From: Craterostigma plantagineum | Lineage: Eukaryota; Streptophyta; Magnoliopsida; Lamiales; Linderniaceae | Length of the DNA: 64,000 bases | NCBI GenBank assembly: GCA_027422505.1 | Contig: JAPQWV010000364.1 | Span: 310,001-374,000, forward strand | Direction of reading: 5' to 3' | Shown: in pieces, positions 24,249 to 35,580 of the stretch | Position numbering within the stretch: position 1 is the stretch's first letter | How the letters are laid out: each line of letters opens with the position of its first letter | The notes under the pieces: model-generated | What the model was told of the DNA's origin: nothing | What the model saw: the letters and a program-made list of their open reading frames with translations, nothing else | Databases searched by the model: none | Made by a program: the position numbers and the translations under genes

Positions 24249-24272
24249 GGGGGGGGGGGGGGGGGGGGGGGG
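24249..24272. repeat. G24 homopolymer in the HAT exon of the HAC pseudogene
   Basis: Twenty-four consecutive G on the plus strand (C on the coding strand) replace the short codon run for the CPPLKG loop that follows YIWA in HAC proteins. Sequence on both sides is still clearly HAC-derived. It could be a real expansion or an artefact of assembly. Confidence 0.85.
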
Positions 24273-26176
24273 CAAGCCCATATATAGCAACTTGTGAAAC
24301 CACGCATCTTACAATATTTCAAGTATCCAATCTGCAGAAAAAAGATTTCAAGAGAATTAGGAACTTGCAAAATGATTCTGTAGTAACACTGAGGTGAAAC
24401 TGAAGAAGATACAATATTAAATTCTAGGAAAAGAATTCACCAAGATTTCATGGTACACGAATGTCCGAAGAGCCTCTCCTGTCACAGCTTTGATATCAGG
24501 CCTGAAGTACTTAACAGAATCCATGTAAGAAAGGTAGACACGACGGTGATTTGGTTGCTCACATTCGGACCCAAACTCTTGCACATACATCCCAAATAGA
24601 CATACTTCAACGCCTTCAATTTTTTGGAACAATATTACAACCTGTAAGATGAAAAGAAAAGAGTAAGTTAACAGCATCACTTAGTTAATGAAACAAACAA
24701 TAATCTCAGAGACGTTTAAGATTTGGACCCCAAAATGTTCAGTTATGCATGGCCACAATTTCAAAGTGAGAGTTCAAAGTTAACCTGGTTATGCTCCACT
24801 TCAACCTTAATTATCCGAAATTAAAATTGATAGATTCTTAAAACTACGCCTTAAACATGTCAAGCATGCATACTCCGACTATTGTTATAGGGTTGGGAAT
24901 ACACGCAGCTAAAACAAATGTGGTACTTACTTATGGAAAGTTGACATAGAAGTGAACCATGCCACACCTTAGACTTATATAGGAACTCCGTAGGATAGTT
25001 TTCTTGGAAAATTTCAAGAAATCGTGGTTTAACTTCCAATTTCTTGTGCACTGATGACACAACTCTGAGGACGAGTGATTCTGCTCCGGGAACCTGGGAA
25101 AATCAGCAAGACAATGGTTATCGTAAGTCTTGCCAGCATTAGTACACAGATGATCGAAAAATGAAAATCACCTCATCGTAACTCTTGCATAGACGCCTTG
25201 CCCTCTCCTGCCTTTCATGCTTTAGTTTAGCAAATAGTCGCTCCTCTAAATGGCCACTCAGAATTGTTCTAGGTAAATCCTTAGCCCCAAGAACTGCACT
25301 CTTTGGTAAAGGGGCACGTTCTCCTCTTTCTACTTCTTTTATGTAACAATTCGGACAAGTGTACTCAGCTTGCCCACCATCATTTCTTCTACCATTAAAT
25401 AGTGCACATATTTGATGCTGCCATGCTTCACACTTATCACATTGCACCCACTGAAAGAAAAATGTTTTTTGAGTACCCAGAAAGGTAGATCCCACAAAAT
25501 AAACGATATCGTCAAGTTCAAAACGCTTACCCATTCTTCAGTCTCCTCGTCGTTTTTCTTCTTCTCCATCTTAGCCTTAGAACAGTGTTTCCATCAGCTA
25601 CAATGCTGTCACCACGAGCTTCATTAAAGCATGGGATACAAAAGTAAAGGCTATTGTCACCAGCTCCAACAGTATAATACATGGCATTTTTTTTTAATGC
25701 GAGCTCCACAAGGTATACAATATAGCGGAGGTGGTTCAAAACTCAACTTCTCAACGTCACATAGCCGGCAGGAATTTTCGCCCATCGAATGCTCATTGCC
25801 TGATTCTTTTCTGCTTTGGCTTTGCTCTGAGTGAAATAGAACAAAATTATAATCCAACTTATGCAATTGAAATATCCAAGTAAGACTTGAAAATGCAAGA
25901 TGAAGAGTAGAGAGTAACAAACATTTGATTCTATATACACTGACCTGGCCCACCCACCGTCTAAGACCAGTAATATGCTTCCGAACTTGTTCTGTGATGA
26001 ATAATTCAGTCAAAGAGACCCCCTTTACTGTCGGTTTCCAGATTTGGTTCCTACTTCTGGTTGATGTGAGGTACTTTCTGCCTTAGGCTGCACCATTTCC
26101 TTATCAATTTTACCAATTCCTTGCTGTACAACAATCCCCCAAGGACTGTTTGCTACAGCTGGCTTCTCTGGAAGTT

Positions 26177-26470
26177 TGTTAGGCGCTAATAGATGAGTTG
26201 GGCCGAACAAGTTTAGAAGTTGGGCCTAGTGGATCGTAGAGAATCAGCTAGAAGATTTATCTTTATAGCATATAATATATTTATTTAAGAAGATTTAGTT
26301 TCCTTATTCTTAGCTTAGTTGGTTTGGGAGTCTTTAAATAAGTCTTAGGGCTTTAACCTTTGGATTATTGGGGAGGATTTCTAGGGGTTAAACAATCGGG
26401 TTCTGATCGGGAGGTTTCTTCGTTTGCGTTTTTATCTAATTCATCGTAGCAAATTGTCTTAACTCTAACA
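26177..26470 (+). repeat. 5' LTR of the gag-only element
   Basis: 294 bases, TG..CA ends, preceded by the aagtt duplication. The bases that follow (aattggtccgacctgcc) occupy the primer-site position, but I cannot name the tRNA. Confidence 0.92.
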
Positions 26471-26492
26471 AATTGGTCCGACCTGCCGCGCC

Positions 26493-27677
26493 ATGACTCG
26501 CTCGACGGATCAGCGCTTCGAAGCGTTAGAGAAGACAATGGATTCGTTTGCTACGGACCTACAAAATCTCACAGCATCCAACGGCGAATTGTCCCGCCGC
26601 ATGGATGAATTACCGGCACTGATGTCGACACGCTTCCCAACAAGAGAATCAGACTCGTCAGCAAACGTGGATCCGCCTCCTCGTGCACCCGGCGACAATC
26701 TGTCGGCTATGGTTCAACGCCGGGTGGAGCTTCCAATCTTCAATGGGACGGATCCTCTCGGTTGGGTTTCTCGAGCAGATCAGTACTTTTTACTCAACCA
26801 AACCCCACCATCGCAGGTGATTTCATGCGCCATGATTTGTATGGAGGATGTTGCGCAACCTTGGTTTCGCTGGGTCTTGGACGCTCACCCGGCTATTACG
26901 TGGACTGATCTGAAACAGAAAATCATTCATACTTTTGATGACAAACATGTCGGTCGACCGGTAGCGCGTCTATCTAGCATCCGACAAACGGGGGTTATTC
27001 ACGATTATTTTCATGAGTTCATCGGGATGGTAGCAAACTTATCTGAGATACCGCGACACCAACATCTCGACTTTTCCTTATTGGGGATGCACCCGGTTCT
27101 TCGTAATGAAGTTTCGGTTATTAGTCCCTACTCGGTGGAACACGCGTATGACTTGGCTCGTGGAGTAGAGCGAAAACTTTTAGCTTCACAAGACTGGGAC
27201 TATGCAAACATGATCTCAAGCTCTCCGGCTCCCTCTCGTTCGGGACACTCGACTCCACAATCACTTCAAAGGCCAACGTCTCACGCTCCTATACAAACCG
27301 CGGCCACCCGAGATGCACATTCGACGGATCGCTACACACTGCCTCACATACGGGGCACTAGCATGCACAACGAGCAGTCTCAACGCCATCGTCCTTTCCA
27401 ACGCCTCCCGGATCGTGATTTTCAGGAGCTACGCGAGAAAGGGCTATGCTTTCGTTGTCGCCAACCTTTCATCAAGGGTCACGTTTTTTCGAAGAAAGAA
27501 CTAAGGATGCTTATTGGAGGGGAGGATGAGGCTCCATTTGATTCTTCCTTTACAGAATCGCAGGCGTATGATGTGAGCAATATGAGGGAACTGCTCGAAG
27601 GCAATACTGAGAGTAATTGGACGATGTTTGACGATAGAAGCAAAGTTTCGTCGACTTTTTCCAGATTTCCGCCTTGA
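26493..27677 (+). CDS. gag: Gag protein of the gag-only element
   Basis: An intact frame of 394 codons begins 22 bases after the LTR. It has a Ty3-type capsid region (FNGTDPLGWVSRADQYF, PWFRWVLDAHP, then FDDKHVGRPVARL) and a Ser/Pro/His-rich linker. The degenerate zinc knuckle begins CFRC and keeps GH but lacks the last cysteine. After the knuckle it has only about 60 further residues of no known domain. The stop lies about 17 bases before the purine tract, so pol is absent altogether. The frame is open although the host gene has decayed. Confidence 0.88.
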   Translation: MTRSTDQRFEALEKTMDSFATDLQNLTASNGELSRRMDELPALMSTRFPTRESDSSANVDPPPRAPGDNLSAMVQRRVELPIFNGTDPLGWVSRADQYFLLNQTPPSQVISCAMICMEDVAQPWFRWVLDAHPAITWTDLKQKIIHTFDDKHVGRPVARLSSIRQTGVIHDYFHEFIGMVANLSEIPRHQHLDFSLLGMHPVLRNEVSVISPYSVEHAYDLARGVERKLLASQDWDYANMISSSPAPSRSGHSTPQSLQRPTSHAPIQTAATRDAHSTDRYTLPHIRGTSMHNEQSQRHRPFQRLPDRDFQELREKGLCFRCRQPFIKGHVFSKKELRMLIGGEDEAPFDSSFTESQAYDVSNMRELLEGNTESNWTMFDDRSKVSSTFSRFPP

Positions 27678-27708
27678 GGACAAGGCTTTTTTTCCGGGAG
27701 GGTGGTAA

Positions 27709-28013
27709 TGTTAGGCGCTAATAGATGAGTTGGGCCGAAGAAGTTTAGAAGTTGGGCCTAGTGGATCGTAGAGAATCAGCTAGAAGATTTATCTTTATAG
27801 CATATAATATATCTATTTAAGAAGATTTAGTTTCCTTATTCTTGGCTTAGTTGGTTTGGGAGTCTTTAACTAAGTCGTAGGGCTTTAACCTTTGGATTAT
27901 TGGGGAGGATTTCTAGGGGTTAACCAATCAGGTTGTGATCGGGAGGTTTCTTCGTTTGCATACATTGCTCGTTTTTATCTAATTCATCGTAGCAAATTGT
28001 CTTAACTCTAACA
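27709..28013 (+). repeat. 3' LTR of the gag-only element
   Basis: 305 bases. It matches the left LTR apart from eight substitutions and an extra atacattgctc segment. It is followed by the aagtt duplication. Confidence 0.92.
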
Positions 28014-30175
28014 AAGTTTCACATAAGAATCACCTAATTTATCCACATCCATCTCGACATTGTTTGACATTAAATGTCCGGTGCATACGGGATTTTCCAC
28101 TTTAACTTCAGCTATCTCAGGCTTCTTCAGAACATCAAGATTACGATTCTGCTCAGAATGCTGTGAACTCATGAAAGAAGGCTCCTTTGCAGATGATGTA
28201 AGAGGAACAGAAATGTCCTTATCACCACCTACAGACTGCAGGTTTTGCTCGACCTTCATACGCTTAACTGAAGGCTGTATATTTTCAACATTGTCAACTG
28301 TCACTGGGCTGGCCTTGGGAGCTTTCATTTCAGAAACTTCATGAGAATCACGAGATCCAGAAACAGAACTTGGAAACCGAGAACTGACATCTTCTTAACA
28401 GGGATACAAACAGGGCAATTAGTATCACAACAGCTCTTATGATGACCTACTAGATTTTGACTGTCACAACACCGAGGAAATGGACACTTGATTACATTAC
28501 AACTCTCCATATGCTTCAGTAGCCTTTGTACCGTCAAGCAGTTAGACTCTTGACATTTTCCTTCTGGATCAGGACACTTGCAAGCATGCCTCAAAAACAA
28601 CAGCCATTTCTGTTGATTCCTATACTGTCGTGCACGGTCAGGATTAACAGCTGCATCACTTCCATTTACAGGTTCTGCTGACATAGGTGTACCTCCTTGA
28701 CCAATTACAGATTCTTCGGAGGATAAGTTATTCATCTGGCTTTGCCCATTTATCTTCTGATTATATTCATTTAGCCCACCTTGACCGAGCGGAATTCTAG
28801 CCGACACATTAGATGAGTCTTTTGATCTAGAATGCCACGGACCATGCATCGCAAAATTTTGTTGGACGCCACCATAAAGAAACTGCAGTGGGGACAGTAG
28901 CTGTTGCATGTGATCAGAAGTTTGCATCATCGCATCAAGTGGATCGGATGAATGCGACGCCGACATAGTAGCTCTAGAACGTTCTTCATTGGGGTTTTGA
29001 TTCTGCATATTAGAAAAAGGGAAGGGCTTGCCAGCCTGTGATTTAATCCTTCAATGTGATGATCACTTTTAGGCCCAACCATATTAGGTGCTAAACGAGA
29101 CTGACCACTCGAGAAAACCGACTAGGAGTTCGCTGCCTCTGTTGGGCCTGATGATCAACAAGTTGCTGGTGCTGAAACTGCTTCGATGATGGCTGCTGAC
29201 CTTCATGGTTCTCGAAATTCTCTCTTGCTGTGTGCTTGTCATCAGTTCAGCGGGATGGATGCTTGACTGGTTATTCGTCACCGATGGATTACTCAAGCTC
29301 CGGTTGTTTGCTATTGTATCAGTAGATGTTACAGATCCATACAAGTTTCCAGAACCAGAAGCATTTCCAATTCCATATCCATCTCCTGTTAAATAAAACA
29401 TGGGCATCTACAAATCCTATTACTCTGAATTAAACAAACAAAACTTTAAAGCGATATAAACCCTAAACACGGCGACACACAAAGTATTTCTATTATAATG
29501 GAATAAGAATGCGGAAATATCTGAAATGGTCATCAAGAACAACTTCTATATCAATTTCGCCGGCAAAACAAATTAAACCAAAATGATAAAATAAGTCGAC
29601 AAGGTAACACGAACACTTACAAGCTCCAGGCTGCCTCTAAATACCCAACTCACATCTTATTGCAACTCTTGCTCAAGAATCACGTGAATTTCATCTAACT
29701 TGTTTCTGAAATCGGTTATCTATTTGAGGTTGACGAAGCCAATTTAAGAACTTGGTCGTAATTTGGGAAAGAGCCGACGATGTAGTTTCGAATGATTATA
29801 TTACATTATGAAGTACGGGACACGGTATTTATAATACATGCTATCACCTAATTACCGTAAACACGCTTAATAGTCTGTGATTATGATAAGTGATAATCAA
29901 CAATTAATTAATGAAATATTAAACTTTATATGATTAAATATTCCTTCAATAACTCTACCTTTACCGCTTTGGAAGAGAACAAGAAGCAGCCAATATTTAT
30001 ACTCTTGCACTTAAAATACATAGATTTAAATTGTCATGGGCCTGAGTCAAGCATACTGAAGGTCTACTAAGTACCAACATAAGAATGGTTTACACACTAA
30101 AGTTGACTAACATAAGCATCGCCAGTGCATGTAATCATGTTTTTTCAGGAAATGACAGAAGTGGCAGGGTTAACG

Positions 30176-30176
30176 C

Positions 30177-30220
<44 letters not shown>

Positions 30221-30239
30221 AGAGGGAGAGAGAGAGAGA
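30176..30239. repeat. AT then GA microsatellite
   Basis: About 22 bases of alternating A and T are followed directly by about 40 bases of imperfect GA repeats. It lies in an intron of the HAC pseudogene. Confidence 0.9.
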
Positions 30240-31877
30240 CGGACGGTATAGAAAAGGTTTACACACTACATGTACCTTTGTGGCCGTTGATGTTGGTCGA
30301 ATTGTTGTTGCAATGGTTTGGTGTTTGCTCCAGATAAATATCCCTCACTAGTCCCAGGACCATTCATCAATGAGATATTGTTTCCCGTCGAACCCAGACC
30401 TCCATGCAATAGCCCATTTGATAATTCATATGACTGCTGTAGATCTAATTCCACTACTCATACGGCCACCAATATTATGCAAAATATGACTGTTTTGACC
30501 ACCAACATGTGCATGCTGCATTTGTGATGCAACTGGAGATTGAACAGATGAAAATGGAGCATCATTGTTAGTTGACGCTGAATTCACAAATGAATGCGAA
30601 TATGGAGCAGCATTGTTAGTTAACGCTGAATTGACCTGCGCTATTGTTAGAATTATTAAAACCCGGTGTAGTGATCATTTGACTAGTCATTCTCTGCACA
30701 GCCGTCAATGGCAACGTGTTATTTCCCCCTGAATTTCCCGACAAAGAAGATGAAGAATGTTGGAAACAACCAGCCAATATTCCTGAAAAGGGAAAAACAG
30801 GTGAGATGGGTAAAATACTAAAATTCACCCTCTAAATTCAGATATTAGAGCAGACTAAGCCTACCACTGAAAGAATCGTCACGAACAGCCCCCAGAGATC
30901 CATTTACGTTGGGCATGAATCTCCCAGCGACAGTGGACGTGTTCAAGCTATTGTTCCCAAGAAGAGAGTTCTCCACAGATGGCGTCCCTGTGGGACTTGA
31001 ATGTGAGGTTTGTTGAAGCCCAGGTGTTGGAATCATTGTACTAGCAGCAGAAAAATTAGCATGTTGAAAACGCTGGTTTTGAGTGCTCATTTGTAAGATG
31101 AGATTAAGCAAACGGCTTTCCAGAGTATCAATGTTCAGATACTCCTCCTGGAATCCTGATTATGCCGAATATAAGGTTTTTATATTTTTGGGCTTCCTAA
31201 AATACAAATAGCTCATATCAATTTACATGCATGCCCAACTACTCCATCGTCTAAAATTTTCGAAACCTAATCCTAATCCAAAAATGTTTTACTCGAAATG
31301 AGCACAGGGAATTTATGAACACCCTCTACTAAAAGAACAGCATTTCGAAAAAGTAAAGATACGATCAAGATACCGTTGACTTAGCATTTTTGCACAAAGC
31401 TTCTTCTAGACGTTTCACTATATCGATCATTCTTTTCGGGGGCCCTTCATGTGGGTTTTGGCGGCGCTTAGTGAGAAATTCCAAGCTGCAAACACAAAAT
31501 CAATCATCAATTTACACTCCATCTGTTTTCATGACTGTTAAGTGTTATCACAATGAAACTTAATGGGGAAAAGAAGGGGATTTATTACATCTTTTCTTGC
31601 ATATACTGGCCCTGCAACATGTAATCACCACTATGAATCCCGGGATTCTGCATTTGCGGCATGGTACTGTTAGTTTGCTGAGGCAGGTCAGGACCAGACT
31701 GGTTCTGTACTTGTCTGGAGATCTTCCCTAAATGGGGAGCCTGTAAGTTCATCTTTATTTAGAGTAAAACTAACGTGTTTGCACAAAATTAGACTTCCAC
31801 CGTGCCAATCCACAAGGCAAAAAGCATAATAAGCTACGCAACGAAGGACACGCCTCCTACAAAACAAACATGAAGAA

Positions 31878-32487
31878 TAGGGCTGTAAATGAGCCGAGCT
31901 CGGCTCATTTTCTGGGCTCGAGCTCGAGCTCGAGCCCTTACAGCTGAGCTCGAGCTCGGCTCGAGCTCGTCGAGCTTTTCAGCTCACGGCTCGAGCTCGA
32001 GCTCATTTGCAGCCTGATGAGCTCGAACTCGAGCTCATGAAGCTCATCGAGCTCGAGCTCGACTCGAGCTCATTAATAAAAAAATTTATTAAATTAATAA
32101 AAATAATATAAATTAATATAAAAATACAAAAAAATATACTTTTCTTTAAAAAATCGATATTTTTAATAAAGAATTAGTAAAAATAATATAAATTAATATA
32201 AAATTTTTAAATAAATCGATTTTTTTTAGAAATATTAAAGAATAATATAAATTATTATTAAAATATAAAAATATAAAAATTAAAAAAAAAAAAAAAAAAA
32301 GCTCGCGAGCCTGTTCGCGAGCTTTCGAGCCACTATGTTTGGGCTCAAGCTCGAGCTCGACTTACATGAGCTCGAGCTCGAGCTCAACATAAATGAGCTC
32401 GAGCTCATTTTTGTCGAGCTTGAGCCGAGCTTTTATCGAGCCGGCTCGTCGAGCTCACGAGCCGGCTCGGCTCATCTTTCACCCCTA
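31878..32487. mobile_element. hAT-type MITE rich in GAGCTCGAGCTC palindromes
   Basis: The termini are tagggctgtaaatgagcc and ggctcatctttcaccccta, an imperfect inverted repeat. The flanks, atgaagaa (31870-31877) and ataaagaa (32488-32495), are an 8-bp duplication with one difference. Both ends are packed with gagctcgagctc, and the middle is AT-rich with an A18 run near 32283. It is non-coding and lies upstream of the HAC pseudogene start. Confidence 0.82.
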
Positions 32488-33253
32488 ATAAAGAATAACT
32501 TGTAAGAAGAAGGATGACAAGAATAGCCGGCATGGCATCGTCAGAACAGATTTTTCCACAGAAATTTACATTTTACGAACTCACAATGCTGAACTGGCGC
32601 GATTTACCGTAACAAAAATCAGCAAGCTTTGTGCAACACAACAATGAAGCCCTCAACTTTATAAGCTAAAGAAATGGAAGACTGATGAATGATAGTTTAC
32701 TTCTGGAATCACCCATTGTCAGTCCCTAATGCAATCAAATCACAAAACTGATAACTGAAGTCACAACCTTTACAGTCGTCACAAAAGCATTAATCCATTT
32801 CAACTATCACAATCACAATTCACCAGAAACGCCAAAATTACGCTGAAACCAAGCTACCCATATAAATTAAAACAATTCAATGTCTAAATCAAGCTATTCA
32901 TCGCATTGAACGATCAAGTGCAGAAGCAAAAAATCAAGACACCCATATGATAGCATCAACGTTGGGGAAAACTAATTTAAAGCATCGGCATATGATCAAA
33001 CACACAGACATTAGTCAATTGAATCCACAAAAGTTAAACTCGTGAAATTCAACTTACCACCCGCCAATACTAAATTAACTATAGCGCGATTGATCGAGGA
33101 AGGTTAAAAGAACAAGTAGAAATTTTAGTGGCTTCGGGGATTACCAAACGACGTCGTAAGTAACTTTCTTAACTAGACCACCATTTACGGAAAATAGCGA
33201 GTTTGATTTGCGTTAAAATAAAAGAAAATAATAACCACCTCGTGCTATTTTTA
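32488..33253. other. Upstream flank of the HAC pseudogene
   Basis: No protein-coding signal. It may contain the original HAC promoter and 5' UTR, but I cannot place a start of transcription. Confidence 0.4.
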
Positions 33254-34641
33254 GAGATAATTGCTATTTTGGTCTCCCAGTTATACAATAAAATTACTTT
33301 TAGTCCCCGAAAACACACGCTATCATTATTAGTCCTTCAATTATTATCCGTTAATCAGTATTGGTCATTTCCGTTAGTTGACCGTCAAAAACTAACGCAC
33401 AGACCGTTTCACACCGTTAAACACTTTGAAAAATTTAAAAATGACCCCTGATAAATTATAAAAACCTCCCCACCTTTGAACAACTGAAAAATAACCCTCA
33501 TTAATTAAAAAAAAAAAAATTCTCCTCACCATCGTCATCCTCTCTCTCTCTCTCCGGCCTGAGCAAGCTAACGTCGTTGGTGCTCAGCAGCAACAGATTC
33601 ACCGCCGCCCCTCCAATTTCTTCGACGGAATAACCTCCCTAACGCAGGTCTGGACAACAACCCCTTCGACCCGTGGGTCATACCCGCCGGAATCCAATCG
33701 GCGTCTGGGCTGCGAATCTTCTCCGCCTATACCTCTAATTTGGTGGGTAATCTGTCCTTGAAATACCTCGAACCCCATGAACTCGTATCTATCGAATCAA
33801 TAAAATAAGTCAGAAACTTTAATTGTAATTAACGTAAGTGGTACGCCGCTGTACATGTCGCCGGAGATGTTGACCGGGGAAATCAGGGATCTACGGCGGA
33901 CGTATGGGCTCTGGGCTGCGCGGTGGCGGAGATGGCCAGCGGAGCTTCGGCTTGGAGGAGGTGCTGCTCTAGGCCGGAGGAGTTGATGCTGAGGATAGGC
34001 GTCGCTGGCGATTCAATCAGTATAAGGAATATGATAATTAGGTCTCGGAAATCGCCGGAGAAAGAGTCTTCGCCGTCGTGCCGTATTTTACCCAAAAATT
34101 AAAAACGAATCCAAGAAACCCTCCTCACCATCGTCATCCTCTCTCTCTCTCTCTCTCTCTCCACCCTCCTCGTCGCCCTCTCCGCCGCCACCGCCGCCAG
34201 AACCACCGACCAAGGTTGCGGGTCCGACGCCGACGTCTCGATTCCAGTCCGTGCACTCATTTTCTTAACCTGTGTAACTCCTTCCCTCTTGAGCTGTGTG
34301 CTCGGCTGCTCGAAAGCTTGAGTTTTAGGGTTGAGGCGTGTGGTTTCATGGTTGTGATCGAGGGAGGTTCGGAGAAGACGATCAACAGTACATGTCTTGG
34401 ATTCGTTTTTAATTTTTAATTTGTTAAGGGGTTGTTTTTAATTTGTATCGGTTATTTTTAAAATTTTCAAAGTATTTAAGGGTGTTAATTGGTCAATCTG
34501 TTAGTTTTATACGGTCAACTGACGGAAATGACCAATACTGATTAACGGATGATAACTGAGGGAGTCTAACAATGATGAGGTGTGTTTTCGGGGACCAAAA
34601 GCGAAAGGGTATAACCGGGGGACCCAAACGGCAATTATCCC
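33254..34641. mobile_element. Pack-MULE carrying fragments of LRR-kinase and MAPKKK-like genes
   Basis: Terminal inverted repeats of about 240 bases start GAGATAATTGC on the left and end GCAATTATCCC on the right; both contain tccgttaatcagtattggtc. A 9-bp duplication with one difference, ctattttta and ttattttta, flanks it (33245-33253, 34642-34650). This is the size made by Mutator-like transposases. The GC-rich interior holds host-like coding pieces. Near 33585-33740, with frame breaks, it encodes words such as FFDGITSLTQV and NNPFDPWVIPAGIQSASGL, as in TMK-type LRR receptor kinases. Near 33840-33960 it encodes TPLYMSPEM and ADVWALGCAVAEMASG, as in kinase subdomains VIII-IX. No transposase is present. 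Confidence 0.82.
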
Positions 34642-35580
34642 TTATTTTTAATATATCAACTATAAAAAACTTATTAAACCATGTGGCTTTAAAACTCATA
34701 ATAACCACCTCATTTTATTTCTGTATATAATTTCTTGAATTTAGTAAATAAATAAATTTGGGTAAATTCCCTATCAGTCCCCTTTCAAGTTTAAACTTCC
34801 TCTTAAATACCCATCGAATTTTTTCTTCCTGATCAGTACCCATCTGCGAAAAGTTTCCTATTTAATACCCCAAACATTGAAATGACGGAAATAACCTTTC
34901 TTTACAATTGCAAAACAATTTTCAGAATATTATACCATGAGACGCGATTATTCTACCAGCAAAAGATGTTATTATACCACAGAAGAAATATACTATTTTA
35001 CTTATAGACATAGTTATTATACCAGCAGTGGACATTATCATATCTAGTTAAATTTAACAGTAATACCAATAGATATCAAACTTATACTAAGAAATAAGAG
35101 TTATAATACGAATTGATCTTTCTACATTATACCCACAGAGACGAAAATTATACCATCAAAATCCAAAATTTCACCAACAAAATATTCAAAAAATTGTACC
35201 TAAAAATAGTTAATTATACCATATGATATCAACATTATACCAGTAAATAATGTAATTTTAAGTTATTGTTAAATCTGAAATACTCAAATTATACCACACA
35301 GACCGACAATTATACCAACAAATACGAAAATTTAACCATAAAAGTATTCAGAAAATTATACCAGTAGAGCATAATATTATTCCAACAAACCAATTTATTA
35401 CATTATGATGTTTCAATCCAATTTCTGACAATTATACTAACAGAAGTTGATATTATACCAACTGTTTCAGTTATTGTACTTAAAAACACTATATATGGAA
35501 TTATACTCACAGACATCAACATTATACCAACAAGTCAACTAATTCATCTTCGCTGTATAAAATTAAAATAACAATATTTA

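Larger units (their letters stand above)
26177..28013 (+). mobile_element. Gag-only LTR element (TR-GAG type) inside a HAC exon
   Basis: Two LTRs of 294 and 305 bases flank one gag frame and nothing else. A perfect 5-bp target duplication, aagtt, stands at 26172-26176 and 28014-28018. The LTRs begin TGTTAGGC and end TCTAACA. By eye they differ by eight substitutions plus an 11-base insertion in the right copy. A purine tract (gggagggtggtaa) precedes the right LTR. There is no protease, RT or integrase, so movement would have needed a partner element. Removing the element and one duplication copy restores the HAC reading frame across the junction, so it landed in coding sequence. Confidence 0.92.
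21847..31752 (-). pseudogene. HAC1: HAC1-type histone acetyltransferase, disrupted
   Basis: The p300/CBP-like HAC domain order is recognisable along the minus strand. It runs from an N-terminal Gln/Asn-rich region (ATG at 31752), TAZ1 (near 28430-28620), the PHD-like [15 protein letters not shown] (25450), the HAT domain (24970-23800) and ZZ-type fingers (23550-22800) to TAZ2 (22289-22073), ending in [18 protein letters not shown]. At least 16 exon borders still have GT-AG sites, so it came from a DNA copy, not from mRNA. Reading frames are broken near 30640, 30440, 29215, 29050, 28375, 26035, 25785, 25690, 25580, 23850, 23050, 22920, 22265 and 22110. A TAA lies in the HAT exon (23926-23928). 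A retroelement splits exon 5 between 26176 and 28014. HAC5/HAC12 are alternatives to HAC1. Confidence 0.88.

Noticed and set aside
26510..26698. Minus-strand frame inside the gag-only element
   Set aside because: It is a shadow of the gag frame.
30125..30337. Frame encoding alternating Tyr-Ile and Arg-Glu
   Set aside because: It is the translation of the AT/GA microsatellite.
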